Position numbers and translations under genes: made by a program. A stretch of DNA of 64,000 nucleotides from Gimesia sp. (GTDB lineage: Bacteria > Planctomycetota > Planctomycetia > Planctomycetales > Planctomycetaceae). Below are positions 35,278 to 44,113 of the stretch, in pieces. The notes below the pieces were generated by a model. It was not told the origin of the DNA. It saw only the letters and a list, made by a program, of their open reading frames with translations, and made no database searches. How positions within the stretch are numbered: position 1 is the stretch's first letter; each line of letters begins with the position of its first letter. The stretch is from assembly GCF_040219335.1 (NCBI RefSeq), contig NZ_JAVJSQ010000012.1, positions 62,001-126,000 on the forward strand. The letters are read 5' to 3'.

Positions 35278-37482
35278 ATGTTGGAAGAGCACGAGCTGAT
35301 GGAAGGTGATCTGGATCAGATTATTGCCAGTCTGATGCGGAAGATCGACCAGGGGGAGAAAATTGATGCTCAACAGCTGGTGATGGATCATCCGCATCTG
35401 CAGGCAGAGCTCGAAGCTTATCTGGCTGACGTGGCACTGATCGAAAAACTTGCCGGACCCACCGCATCGGAGCAGTGTTACGCTTCCGAGTGGAATGCGA
35501 AGGCAGAGCAGACGGCCCATTATGGGCAGGGCGGTCATTCTGAGTCTGGTACAGAGAGCCAGCTGTTGCAGGGGCGTTTCGGTCGCTACCAGATTGAAAA
35601 GGTGCTGGGGCAGGGGGCGATGGGAACCGTGTACCTGGCGGAGGACCTGGAACTGGAACGGCAGGTGGCGTTGAAAGTGCCCAGACTGGATGATTCCGAG
35701 TCAGCCGAGATGATGCTGGAGCGTTTTTATCGTGAGGCGCGTTCCGCGGCCACACTGCGACATCGGGGGATCTGTCCTGTCTATGATGTCGGGTGCGAGG
35801 AGGGGGTGAGTTACATCTCCATGGCTTTTATTCCCGGGATGCCGCTGGCGACTTGTATCGCCCAGGGGAAAATCAATTCGCAGCGGAAGATCGGGATCGT
35901 GATGCGCAAGCTGGCCCTGGCGCTCGAAGCGGCACACCAGCAGGGAGTGATCCACCGCGATCTTAAGCCGGCGAATATTATGCTGGATGAAGATAACGAG
36001 CCCGTAATCATGGACTTCGGACTGGCCCGTCAGCTGGGTAAGCAGGAAGCGGAACGTTTGACGGTTGCCGGTATGGTGATGGGATCGCCGGCGTATATGT
36101 CTCCCGAACAGGTCACCGGTGACCTTGATGCAGTGGGGCCTCAGAGTGATATCTACAACCTGGGTGTCATCTTGTTCGAACTCCTCACAGGCCGGCTGCC
36201 ATTCCAGGGACCAGCCGTGGTTCTGATCGGACAAATTCTGACAGCAGAGCCCGTTCCCCCGTCCCGTCAGGTAGAGGGAGTGGCACCCGAACTCGAAGCG
36301 ATCTGCCTGAAAATGCTGGCGAAGAAAATGGACGATCGTTATCAGTCGATGCAGGAAGTCGTCGATGCGCTGACTGCCTTCCTTAAAAAATCAGGACAGA
36401 CCTCTGCAGCCAAAAGTAAGCGAAAGTCATCTACGACAGCGGAGCGGCAACCGGTGTCTGACTGGTTTGGTTTCCGGAATGGTTCTGTGTCAGGTCGGGC
36501 GGTGTTGCTGGCGGCTGCACTGCCGATCGTATTTCTGCTGGGGGCGATCGTCCTTTTGTTCCGTGCCGGTGAGCGGACCGTGCAGGTGACGATTGATGAT
36601 CCGTCAGCCGTGGTGACCATCGATGGAAAACAGCGAGTCAGATTTTCAGGCAAGCAGGGTGAGGTCGAACTGGCGATCGGCCCGCATGAAGTGACAGTGA
36701 CCCACAACGGGACTATCGTCAAAGGCTATGATCAGTTTCATTTTGTGGTTGCGGAAAACGGGAACGAACCGCTGGTCATCGAAGTGCTGGATCAGACTGC
36801 ACCACCTGTTGAAAAACCAGTGGCAAAACCTGCCAGCGAAAGTCCTCCCCTGAATGAACCCGATTCCGTGCTGGCCCGACTGCTGGCGATGATGCGACAG
36901 AAGCCGGTCATGGTTCAGGAGTTTGACTTTAAACGTGGTCCGGACAAGATTGGCGTTTCAAATGTTACCTTTCGGAACGGTCGTATGTTGATCGAGATGA
37001 ATTCGGGTTTCCATGATGGTGCCTGGCCCTGGGCCGACGGGAACGGATCGGGGCTGATTCAAGTGGATGTGAAGCTGCTGGAAGGTGCCGGCTGGCTGGT
37101 GAATCTGCATACTTCTGAAGATATCGGTTTTCTCATCGAATTGAAGAATGGGGAAATGGCCGCCCGAGCTTCTCTGTTCGGGGACCGGAAGAATACGTTG
37201 ATGCCCGGGTACAAACTACTGGAGAAAGAAGCACCGACCCGCGGGGTGAACCAGATCGATCAGTTACTGATTCTGATCGAAGGCCGCAAGATCACCGTGT
37301 TCTTAAATGGGAAACAGTGTGGAGAACCATTTACGCTCGATTTTGACATCGGTAAGTACAGTGTGCTGGTCGGGGCGTTGAATAATAACCGAGAAAAGAT
37401 TACGAAGGTGGAGTATGAACGGATCCGGATCTTCCCGCTGTTGCCTACACCGCATACAGAGACGGAGGCTGCTGCCCCCTGA
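35278..37482 (+). CDS. membrane Ser/Thr protein kinase with extracytoplasmic PEGA-like and beta-sandwich parts
   Basis: A 734-residue Hanks-type kinase. An N-terminal acidic helical segment (about 1-60) precedes the kinase domain, which starts about residue 104 (GQGAMGTVYLAEDLELERQ). HRDLKPANIM and the MDFGLAR (DFG) motif are intact. A single span (about 408-430) leads to a PEGA-like beta domain (VVTIDGKQRVRFSGKQGE) and a C-terminal beta-sandwich of about 190 residues that resembles a laminin-G/DUF1080-type fold, which may sense ligand. The start at ATG 35278 (GAGGTGA upstream) is preferred over 35248. It is the first gene of a plus-strand run of six. Confidence 0.9.
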   Translation: MLEEHELMEGDLDQIIASLMRKIDQGEKIDAQQLVMDHPHLQAELEAYLADVALIEKLAGPTASEQCYASEWNAKAEQTAHYGQGGHSESGTESQLLQGRFGRYQIEKVLGQGAMGTVYLAEDLELERQVALKVPRLDDSESAEMMLERFYREARSAATLRHRGICPVYDVGCEEGVSYISMAFIPGMPLATCIAQGKINSQRKIGIVMRKLALALEAAHQQGVIHRDLKPANIMLDEDNEPVIMDFGLARQLGKQEAERLTVAGMVMGSPAYMSPEQVTGDLDAVGPQSDIYNLGVILFELLTGRLPFQGPAVVLIGQILTAEPVPPSRQVEGVAPELEAICLKMLAKKMDDRYQSMQEVVDALTAFLKKSGQTSAAKSKRKSSTTAERQPVSDWFGFRNGSVSGRAVLLAAALPIVFLLGAIVLLFRAGERTVQVTIDDPSAVVTIDGKQRVRFSGKQGEVELAIGPHEVTVTHNGTIVKGYDQFHFVVAENGNEPLVIEVLDQTAPPVEKPVAKPASESPPLNEPDSVLARLLAMMRQKPVMVQEFDFKRGPDKIGVSNVTFRNGRMLIEMNSGFHDGAWPWADGNGSGLIQVDVKLLEGAGWLVNLHTSEDIGFLIELKNGEMAARASLFGDRKNTLMPGYKLLEKEAPTRGVNQIDQLLILIEGRKITVFLNGKQCGEPFTLDFDIGKYSVLVGALNNNREKITKVEYERIRIFPLLPTPHTETEAAAP

Positions 37483-37488
37483 GGGGGC
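37474..37488 (+). terminator. GC-rich hairpin over the kinase stop codon
   Basis: GCCCCC (37474-37479) and GGGGGC (37483-37488) pair perfectly. The 3-base loop is the TGA stop itself. There is no T run, so termination is uncertain. Confidence 0.4.
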
Positions 37489-37694
37489 TGACTCCACTGA
37501 TTGTGCATCTCACGTGGATTCCGTGTGAAGCGCGGAATGATCCTGAATTACGAAAGACATGAAAAACAGGAAAGTTCCTGTTCTCGTCTACTGCTTCCAG
37601 CTAGCATAGCAATAACAGACTACGATTGCTTTCTTCATAATCGTCGCTGCTGAATGAAACGCGGCGACCGTTGATTACAGGACAGGAAACAGAG

Positions 37695-39131
37695 ATGAAG
37701 CAGTTTGCATTGATGTTGTGTTTTGTGTTTTGTGCGGCAGAGACGACCTCAGCAGCCGTTCCCCAGTCTGCGAGCACAGCCCGACGGCCAAATATTATTC
37801 TGATCATGGCGGATGACGTCAGCTGGGAATGTTTTAGCAGTTACGGGGCGGAAGATTACGAGACGCCGCACATCGATGCACTGGCGAAGCAGGGCATCCG
37901 GTTTACGAACTGTTATTCCACGCCGCTCTGCACGCCGTCCCGCGTGAAGCTGATGACGGGGAAATACAATTTTCGCAACTACACGCATTTCGGCTATCTG
38001 AATCCCAATGAGAAAACCTTCGGTCAGCTGCTGCAGTCGGCGGGGTATAAGACGGCGATCGCGGGGAAGTGGCAGTTGAACGGGCTGTATCACAAGGCGG
38101 AAGGTTGCAAGGATAATACGCGGCCGTTCAAAGCGGGCTTTGATGAGTATTGCCTGTGGCAGGTGACGACGGGGGTGAAAGTCAAAGAGGGGGGCGGCGA
38201 GCGGTTCTGGAGCCCGCCGCTGGAACAGAACGGCAAATATTTTTCGATTGAAGACAACCAGGGGAAGTACGGCCCGGACATCATGTCGGACTTCCTGTGT
38301 GACTTCATCAGAAAGAACAAGGATCAGCCGTTCTTTGTCTATTATCCGAGTACGCTGGTGCACAATCCGTTTGTGCCCACGCCCGACACGATTGGATCGG
38401 CACCGCGAACACAGGCTGCGAACAAACAGCCCAAAGGGAAAGCGGCCCGGAAAGCCAACTTTGTGGCGATGGTCAATTACCTGGATCAAATTGTAGGGAA
38501 GCTGGTTAAACAGGTGGAGGATGTCGGCCAACTGGAGAATACGCTGATCCTGTTTACCGCCGACAATGGCACCAATGTCAGAATTACCTCACAGTGGAAC
38601 GGACAGACGATTCATGGCGGGAAAGGTTCGACTACCGACATGGGCACGCATGTGCCGCTGGTCGCGTACTGGAAAGGACACACGCCGCAGGGTGTGGTGC
38701 TGGATGATCTGGTTGATTTCACCGACTTCTATCCCACGTTCGCCGCGATGGCCGGGATCAAGCTGGGGAAAGACGATCCCATCGACGGACGCAGTTTTCT
38801 GCCTCAGCTCAATGGCCAAGCGGGAGAGCCCCGGAAGTGGGTACTGAATCACTACCAGCCTTACTGGGGCCGGTTTCAGGGGGATCAGTATGTACGGAAC
38901 GCGGGTTTCAAACTGTACCGCGACGGGCGGTTCTTCCATGTGCCCGTCGATCTGACCGAGAGTCAGAACATCGCCGCAGGCCAGGCCGGAGCTGTTGGAG
39001 AGAAGGCACGCGGGATGCTGCAGCAGACGCTGTCGACCATTCCCCCCCCGCCGCCGGTCAAGGGAGGTCCGAATGCAGGGGCGCGGCCCAACTACCCGGA
39101 CTGGCGGAATATTGTGAACCCGAATGATTAG
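37695..39131 (+). CDS. secreted formylglycine sulfatase
   Basis: A 478-residue type I sulfatase. It has a signal peptide (about 1-21), metal site IMADDVSWE, formylglycine motif C79-T-P-S-R followed by VKLMTGK, and FTADNGTN near the C-terminal metal site. The histidine block usually written as GKWHLG here reads GKWQLNG, so the usual His is Gln; some sulfatase subfamilies tolerate this. The C-terminal Pro/Ala-rich stretch (STIPPPPPVKG) is unusual. Start is ATG 37695; TTG 37671 is a weaker choice. The next sulfatase follows 36 bases downstream. Confidence 0.9.
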   Translation: MKQFALMLCFVFCAAETTSAAVPQSASTARRPNIILIMADDVSWECFSSYGAEDYETPHIDALAKQGIRFTNCYSTPLCTPSRVKLMTGKYNFRNYTHFGYLNPNEKTFGQLLQSAGYKTAIAGKWQLNGLYHKAEGCKDNTRPFKAGFDEYCLWQVTTGVKVKEGGGERFWSPPLEQNGKYFSIEDNQGKYGPDIMSDFLCDFIRKNKDQPFFVYYPSTLVHNPFVPTPDTIGSAPRTQAANKQPKGKAARKANFVAMVNYLDQIVGKLVKQVEDVGQLENTLILFTADNGTNVRITSQWNGQTIHGGKGSTTDMGTHVPLVAYWKGHTPQGVVLDDLVDFTDFYPTFAAMAGIKLGKDDPIDGRSFLPQLNGQAGEPRKWVLNHYQPYWGRFQGDQYVRNAGFKLYRDGRFFHVPVDLTESQNIAAGQAGAVGEKARGMLQQTLSTIPPPPPVKGGPNAGARPNYPDWRNIVNPND

Positions 39132-39167
39132 TGGTTGTTTCTGAAGTCAGACCAGAAAGAAGTAAAC

Positions 39168-40676
39168 GTGAAGCGCGCTCCCATCAAAGGCTTACTGTTT
39201 CTGCTATTGCTCACATGGATTGTGGTGTTTCCTGTGCGGGCGGAAGAGTCCGTGAGGAACCCTGGTACAAAGCGAGAGGGAAAGCCGAATATCGTCTGGA
39301 TCCTGGTGGACGACATGTCGTGTCACTTTGGTTACCAGGGAGAAAAACTGGTTGAGACACCGCAGGTCGATCAACTCGCGCGGGAAGGGGTCATCTTCAG
39401 TAATGCTTATGCGACGGCTCCGGTCTGTTCTGCATTTCGCTCAGCGGTGATCACGGGGATGTATCAGACCACAATTGGTGCGCATCATCATCGCAGCTCC
39501 CGGGGAGAATTAAAGATTCATTTGCCGGAAGGGATGCAGACGATCCCTGAGCTGTTTCGTGCAGCCGGTTATTTCACCACGAATGCCAACCCGGAGGGGA
39601 CCCGCCCGGGAAAAGAAGATTACAACTTCGTTTACCAGAAAGCGGATCTCTATGATGGATTCGACTGGAGAAAACGGGCGCCCGGCCAACCGTTCTTTGC
39701 GCAGTATCAACTTCAGGGAGGGAAACTGCGAAATGTCGATCGCTGGTATGCAGAAGTCAAAGCCGGTCTGAAACAGCTCGTAACGGCAGACGAAGTCACG
39801 CTGCCGCCGTACTACCCGGACCATCCCGTGATCCGCGAAGACTGGGCTGCCTATTTGAACTCCGTGTCCTACACCGATTATCAGGTGGGAAACATCCTCC
39901 AGCAGTTGAAAGAAGAAGATGTACTCGACAATACCATTGTCTTTTTTCTGACCGATCATGGCATCAGTCATGCCCGTGGCAAACAGTTCCTCTATGAGGA
40001 AGGGGTGAAAATCCCGTTTGTTGTCTGGGCTCCAGAGTATTTACCTGCGGGAGAAGTACGCGATGATCTGATTGCTCAGATTGATCTTTCCGCGACGAGT
40101 CTGGCACTGGCGGGAATCGAAATTCCGAAGTGGATGCAGGGACGTCCCCTGTTTGGTTCGCAGGCAAAGCCGCGTGCGTATGTGGTGTCAGCCCGCGACC
40201 GTTGTGATGAAACCGTAGACCATATCCGCAGTATCCGCAAAAGCAATTTCAAGTATATCCGTAATTACCTGCCTCAACGCCCGTATCTACAGCCGTGTAA
40301 ATATAAGGACGGGAAACCGTTCATGCCGGTGCTGCGCGAATTAAATGCTGCGGGAAAGTTGAATGCGGTGCAGTCTCTGCACCTGGCTGAGACGCGGCCG
40401 GAAGAAGAGCTCTACGATCTGACTCAAGATCCCTGGGAGATTCACAATCTGGCTGGCGACCCGGCATTTAAGCAGCAGGTCGCACAAATGCGATGTCTGC
40501 TGACCCACTGGGAACTCGAGACGGACGACCGGGGTCGTTTTCCTGAAGCGGAGGCGATGTACGATAGTGATATGGCGCCCTACCTGGCGAAGAGTCGCAA
40601 ACGGAATCCGGCTGAGGCGAAGAGCCTGGAAGCGAATATTAATTTGATGAAACGCTGGCGTGCTGCAGGTAAATGA
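39168..40676 (+). CDS. secreted formylglycine sulfatase with C-S-A-F-R motif
   Basis: A 502-residue type I sulfatase (heparan/S1_8-like by general look). Start is GTG 39168, with AAAGAAG upstream and a clean signal peptide directly after ([19 protein letters not shown]). Metal site [10 protein letters not shown], then C87-S-A-F-R followed by [11 protein letters not shown]. The third motif position is Ala rather than Pro; C-x-A-x-R is an accepted variant. HHRSSRGE and FLTDHGIS follow. The C-terminal part lists [16 protein letters not shown], as in many planctomycete sulfatases. It follows a sulfatase and precedes a propeller gene, spaced 30 bases. Confidence 0.9.
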   Translation: MKRAPIKGLLFLLLLTWIVVFPVRAEESVRNPGTKREGKPNIVWILVDDMSCHFGYQGEKLVETPQVDQLAREGVIFSNAYATAPVCSAFRSAVITGMYQTTIGAHHHRSSRGELKIHLPEGMQTIPELFRAAGYFTTNANPEGTRPGKEDYNFVYQKADLYDGFDWRKRAPGQPFFAQYQLQGGKLRNVDRWYAEVKAGLKQLVTADEVTLPPYYPDHPVIREDWAAYLNSVSYTDYQVGNILQQLKEEDVLDNTIVFFLTDHGISHARGKQFLYEEGVKIPFVVWAPEYLPAGEVRDDLIAQIDLSATSLALAGIEIPKWMQGRPLFGSQAKPRAYVVSARDRCDETVDHIRSIRKSNFKYIRNYLPQRPYLQPCKYKDGKPFMPVLRELNAAGKLNAVQSLHLAETRPEEELYDLTQDPWEIHNLAGDPAFKQQVAQMRCLLTHWELETDDRGRFPEAEAMYDSDMAPYLAKSRKRNPAEAKSLEANINLMKRWRAAGK

Positions 40677-40706
40677 GAGAAGCATCTGAATTTAAAAGGA
40701 TTAATC

Positions 40707-41753
40707 ATGTACCACCATCAACTGCATCGACGCGATTTTCTTTGTCAGAGTCTGCTCACCGGAGCCTGTGCGCTGGGGGCGGGGCGGCTGGCTGCAGATG
40801 AACGGCCGCTGCCTGTATTCGGGCAAGGGAAGTTTCGTTATCGGCCTGTCGCCGGGTGGGGTGTGTTGGATGAGCGGACGCCGGTGAAGAACTGCAGTGC
40901 GATGGTGGTCGATGCACGGGGGCGGATTTATTTACTTACCGATCATTGTGCGAATAATGTGATCGTGTATGACCGGGACGGGAAGCTGCTGCAGAAATGG
41001 GGGACGCGGTTTCCCGGAGCCCATGGTCTGGAAATTGTGCAGGAAGAGGGTCGGGAGGTGCTGTTCATTACCGATCTGAATCTGCACCGGGTCTTCAAGA
41101 CGACGCTGGACGGCGAAATTCTGATGGAGCTGTCGTATCCCAAGTCGACGGGCAAATATGCTAATGAGAAAGAGTATCGCCCCGCCTGGACGCTACATCT
41201 GCCGAACGGGGATTTTTTCGTACTCGACGGCTACGGCAAAGATTACATCCTGCGTTACAACCGTGCGGGAAAGTTGCTGGATTACTTCGGCGGTCCGGAA
41301 GGGGGCATCGCCCACTGGGGACCGCACGGGGGCGTGGTTGATACGCGTGGTCCGGGGGCGCCCGAACTGGTCATCGCGATGAGCGATCAGCAGACGATCA
41401 AGCGTCTCACGCTGGAAGGGAAGCTGATCGAGGAGATATCGCTGCCCGGTTCGAATCCGCGGATGATCCAGATTGTGGGCGAACACATGTTTGTGCCCCA
41501 TCTGGCGGATAACTGGCCGAAAGACCGGGAGAGCAAGGGGTATATTTCGGTGCTGGATCGCGATTATAAAATTGTGTCGAATATCGGCGGGACGGCTCCG
41601 CAGTACGTGAATGGTAAGTTGCAGCCGATGTCGCAACAGGGGGGCTTCTTCCGGCATCCGCATGACCTGGTGGTTGCTGCGGACGGAGCCATTTATGTGC
41701 CGCAGTTTGCGTCCGGAAATACGTATCCGGTCAAGCTGGTGCCTGAAGTCTGA
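40707..41753 (+). CDS. NHL/six-bladed beta-propeller protein with Tat signal
   Basis: A 348-residue exported protein. The N-terminus HRRDFLCQSLLTGACALGAG has the twin-Arg pattern of a Tat signal. It then shows NHL/SMP-30-like blades, each with a short DxxGxxL turn (YDRDGKLLQKWG, NRAGKLLDYFGG, LEGKLIEEISLPG). No catalytic residues are obvious. Its position between two sulfatases and a glycosidase-propeller fusion suggests a sugar-binding or lactonase-like periplasmic role. AAAAGGA precedes the ATG. Confidence 0.78.
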   Translation: MYHHQLHRRDFLCQSLLTGACALGAGRLAADERPLPVFGQGKFRYRPVAGWGVLDERTPVKNCSAMVVDARGRIYLLTDHCANNVIVYDRDGKLLQKWGTRFPGAHGLEIVQEEGREVLFITDLNLHRVFKTTLDGEILMELSYPKSTGKYANEKEYRPAWTLHLPNGDFFVLDGYGKDYILRYNRAGKLLDYFGGPEGGIAHWGPHGGVVDTRGPGAPELVIAMSDQQTIKRLTLEGKLIEEISLPGSNPRMIQIVGEHMFVPHLADNWPKDRESKGYISVLDRDYKIVSNIGGTAPQYVNGKLQPMSQQGGFFRHPHDLVVAADGAIYVPQFASGNTYPVKLVPEV

Positions 41754-41790
41754 TTGTTAGTTTATCCGAACAGGATCTGGAAATAGAGAT

Positions 41791-43935
41791 ATGAATCGAA
41801 ACGCTGCTCCATTTGTTATGCTGCTGGTCAGTCTGCTGGCCTGCCTGGTGCAACCGCTGGCTGCCCAGGATGAGAAGGCTGTGCAGCCGGTCGATCCCGG
41901 GACGTTGACCGGAAAAGTCATGGTGGGTTACCAGGGCTGGTTTAACTGTCCTGAGGATGGCTCCGGGTTGGGCTGGAAGCACTGGGCCCGGCTGGGGCAT
42001 AAGCAGTTCGGTCCGGGAAATGTGACCGTGGATCTGTGGCCCGATATTTCGGAACTGGATGCCGATGAACGCTATGCGACCGGATTTCGTCATGATGACG
42101 GCAGCCGGGCGGAAGTTTTCAGCAGTGCGAATCGTAAAACCGTGCTGCGACACTTTCGCTGGATGCAGGAATACGGGATCGATGGGGCCTTCCTGCAGCG
42201 ATTTGCTTCCGGGCTGTCGAATATGAGACTGCTTCAGAATAAGAACCTGGTGTTGAACCATGTTCGCGAGGGAGCCAAAGAGTCGGGACGCACGTTCGCC
42301 GTGATGTATGACCTGAGTGGTCTGCAGGCGGGCGAGGTCGAGCGCGTCTTTGACGACTGGACGGAACTGCGCGAGATACAGCGCGTGGCCGAGGATACTC
42401 AATACCAGCGGCACAACGGGAAACCATTGGTCGCGGTGTGGGGTATCGGCTTCAGTGATGATCGGCCGTATTCACTCCAGGAATGTTTCGAACTGGTTAA
42501 ACTGTTCAAGGGGAACGGCTGCGCGGTGATGCTGGGCGTTCCGTCCTACTGGCGCGAGGGGACGCGGGATGCGGTTGACGATCCGCTGCTGAAGGAGATT
42601 ATCAAAGCCGCTGATGTAATCAGTCCCTGGTCGGTGGGTCGCTATCGGAGTCCCAAAGAGGCGAATCGGCATGCGGAACGGGTCTGGCAGCCGGATCGTC
42701 AATGGTGCGCAGAAGAGGGGCTCGATTTCCTGCCGGTTGCGTTTCCGGGATTCAGCTGGCACAACCTGCAGGGCGGGGAACTGAATCAGATTCCGCGGCG
42801 GAAGGGGGATTTCCTCTGGTCCCAGATCAAGGCGGCCGAGCGGATTGGCTGTGGGATGCTGTATATCGCGATGTTCGATGAAGTGGACGAAGCGACGGCG
42901 ATTTTCAAATGTACCAATCACCCGCCGACCGGGAACGGGGGCAAGTTTGTCACGTACGAAGGGTTGCCCAGCGATCATTATCTCAAGCTGGCCGGCAAGG
43001 CGAGTCGGCTGATGAAAGGGGTCGGCAAAAAGGCCCCCGTGAAAAAGGAAGATGAACGTCGGCTCCTGATCGGCTATGGGGAAGGGATTCTGGAACTGAA
43101 CGGGCAGAATGACATTGTCTGGCATTACCAGCAGCCCGGCATTGAAACCGTCTACGATGCCTGGAAGCTGCCGAACGGGAATGTGCTGTTTGCGCACCGG
43201 TTCGGCGTGCGGGAAGTCAATCAGGCGAAAGAGACGGTGTGGGAGTACAAAGTCCCCCCGATCAAGGGGCAGCAGGAGATCAATTCCTGTCAGCCGTTGG
43301 GTGATGGAAAGGTGCTGATTCTGGATTGCGGCAATCAGAAGTTGCTGGAAGTGGACCGGCAGCAGAACGTAACGTGGTCGATTGATCTGCCCGATGGCGG
43401 CAAGAATGTTCACAACCGGTATATGCAGGCACGCAAGACGCCGCAGGGGACGTATCTGATTTCGTATCGTGACAACAAGGTGATACTGGAATTGGATTCT
43501 AAGGGGCAAGAGGTCTGGCGGTACGACTTGAAACCGCAAGACCGCCCGTTTACGGCGATCCGTCTGGCAAACGGGCGGACGCTGATTCCCTGTATTACGT
43601 CGTATCAGATTATCGAAGTCGATCCCGAGGGGAAGATCACCTGGATTCTGGACAAGCGGGACGACCTCGGTTTTGAACTGTTGTATCCGGTGGGTGTGCA
43701 GGTGCGGAACAACGGGAACCTGGTGGTGATCAATTCCGACTATCATCATCGCAAAGGGATGGATAACGACGTGCAGGCGTTTGAAATCACTCGTGACAAA
43801 CGCGTGCTCTGGAAGTTGATGAAAACGGATCTGGAAGAGGATGGCAAAGTCCCCGTGGTCGAACGCGGCACCAAAATGCCGTCGCATCATCTGCTGAGTA
43901 TTCAGGTGCTGGGGGAACCGGCGGGGTTGAAGTAA
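41791..43935 (+). CDS. GH71/GH99-like glycosidase fused to a PQQ-like beta-propeller
   Basis: A 714-residue exported protein in two parts. After a signal peptide, residues about 35-390 resemble the bacterial GH71/GH99-like (xylosidase/endo-mannosidase-like) domain: MVGYQGWF at the start, FLQRFASG, DGAF, and the ending MLYIAMFDEVDEATAIFK with acidic residues in the likely active site. Residues about 420-700 form a beta-propeller with repeated VREVNQAKETVW, ILELDSKGQEVWRYDL, IIEVDPEGKITW blades of about 45 residues (PQQ-like). The domain pair is uncommon to my knowledge. Same strand as two sulfatases and an NHL propeller. Confidence 0.78.
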   Translation: MNRNAAPFVMLLVSLLACLVQPLAAQDEKAVQPVDPGTLTGKVMVGYQGWFNCPEDGSGLGWKHWARLGHKQFGPGNVTVDLWPDISELDADERYATGFRHDDGSRAEVFSSANRKTVLRHFRWMQEYGIDGAFLQRFASGLSNMRLLQNKNLVLNHVREGAKESGRTFAVMYDLSGLQAGEVERVFDDWTELREIQRVAEDTQYQRHNGKPLVAVWGIGFSDDRPYSLQECFELVKLFKGNGCAVMLGVPSYWREGTRDAVDDPLLKEIIKAADVISPWSVGRYRSPKEANRHAERVWQPDRQWCAEEGLDFLPVAFPGFSWHNLQGGELNQIPRRKGDFLWSQIKAAERIGCGMLYIAMFDEVDEATAIFKCTNHPPTGNGGKFVTYEGLPSDHYLKLAGKASRLMKGVGKKAPVKKEDERRLLIGYGEGILELNGQNDIVWHYQQPGIETVYDAWKLPNGNVLFAHRFGVREVNQAKETVWEYKVPPIKGQQEINSCQPLGDGKVLILDCGNQKLLEVDRQQNVTWSIDLPDGGKNVHNRYMQARKTPQGTYLISYRDNKVILELDSKGQEVWRYDLKPQDRPFTAIRLANGRTLIPCITSYQIIEVDPEGKITWILDKRDDLGFELLYPVGVQVRNNGNLVVINSDYHHRKGMDNDVQAFEITRDKRVLWKLMKTDLEEDGKVPVVERGTKMPSHHLLSIQVLGEPAGLK

Positions 43936-44113
43936 GTTTCTCTGCAGTTTCTCTGTCCTCTCTATTGAATCACAAGTCGAAGACTATGCTGGATATATGC
44001 ATTGCTGTTGATGTATGGCCGTGGATCGTGTACAATAGCGCCTTCCCACCTGTCGGCAATGAGTGCCGACCCCCGCAACCATCCCACCTGACACACCCGG
44101 GAAAGGAGCAGGA

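Noticed and set aside
37671-37694. Earlier TTG start for the sulfatase at 37695
   Set aside because: The extension precedes a clean signal peptide starting at ATG 37695 and would disturb it.
42472-43890. Long open frame (472 codons) on the minus strand opposite the GH99-like gene
   Set aside because: It mirrors the coding frame of a gene with a clear signal peptide, domains and repeated blades; its composition (many His, Arg, Pro) is typical of antisense frames in GC-rich DNA.
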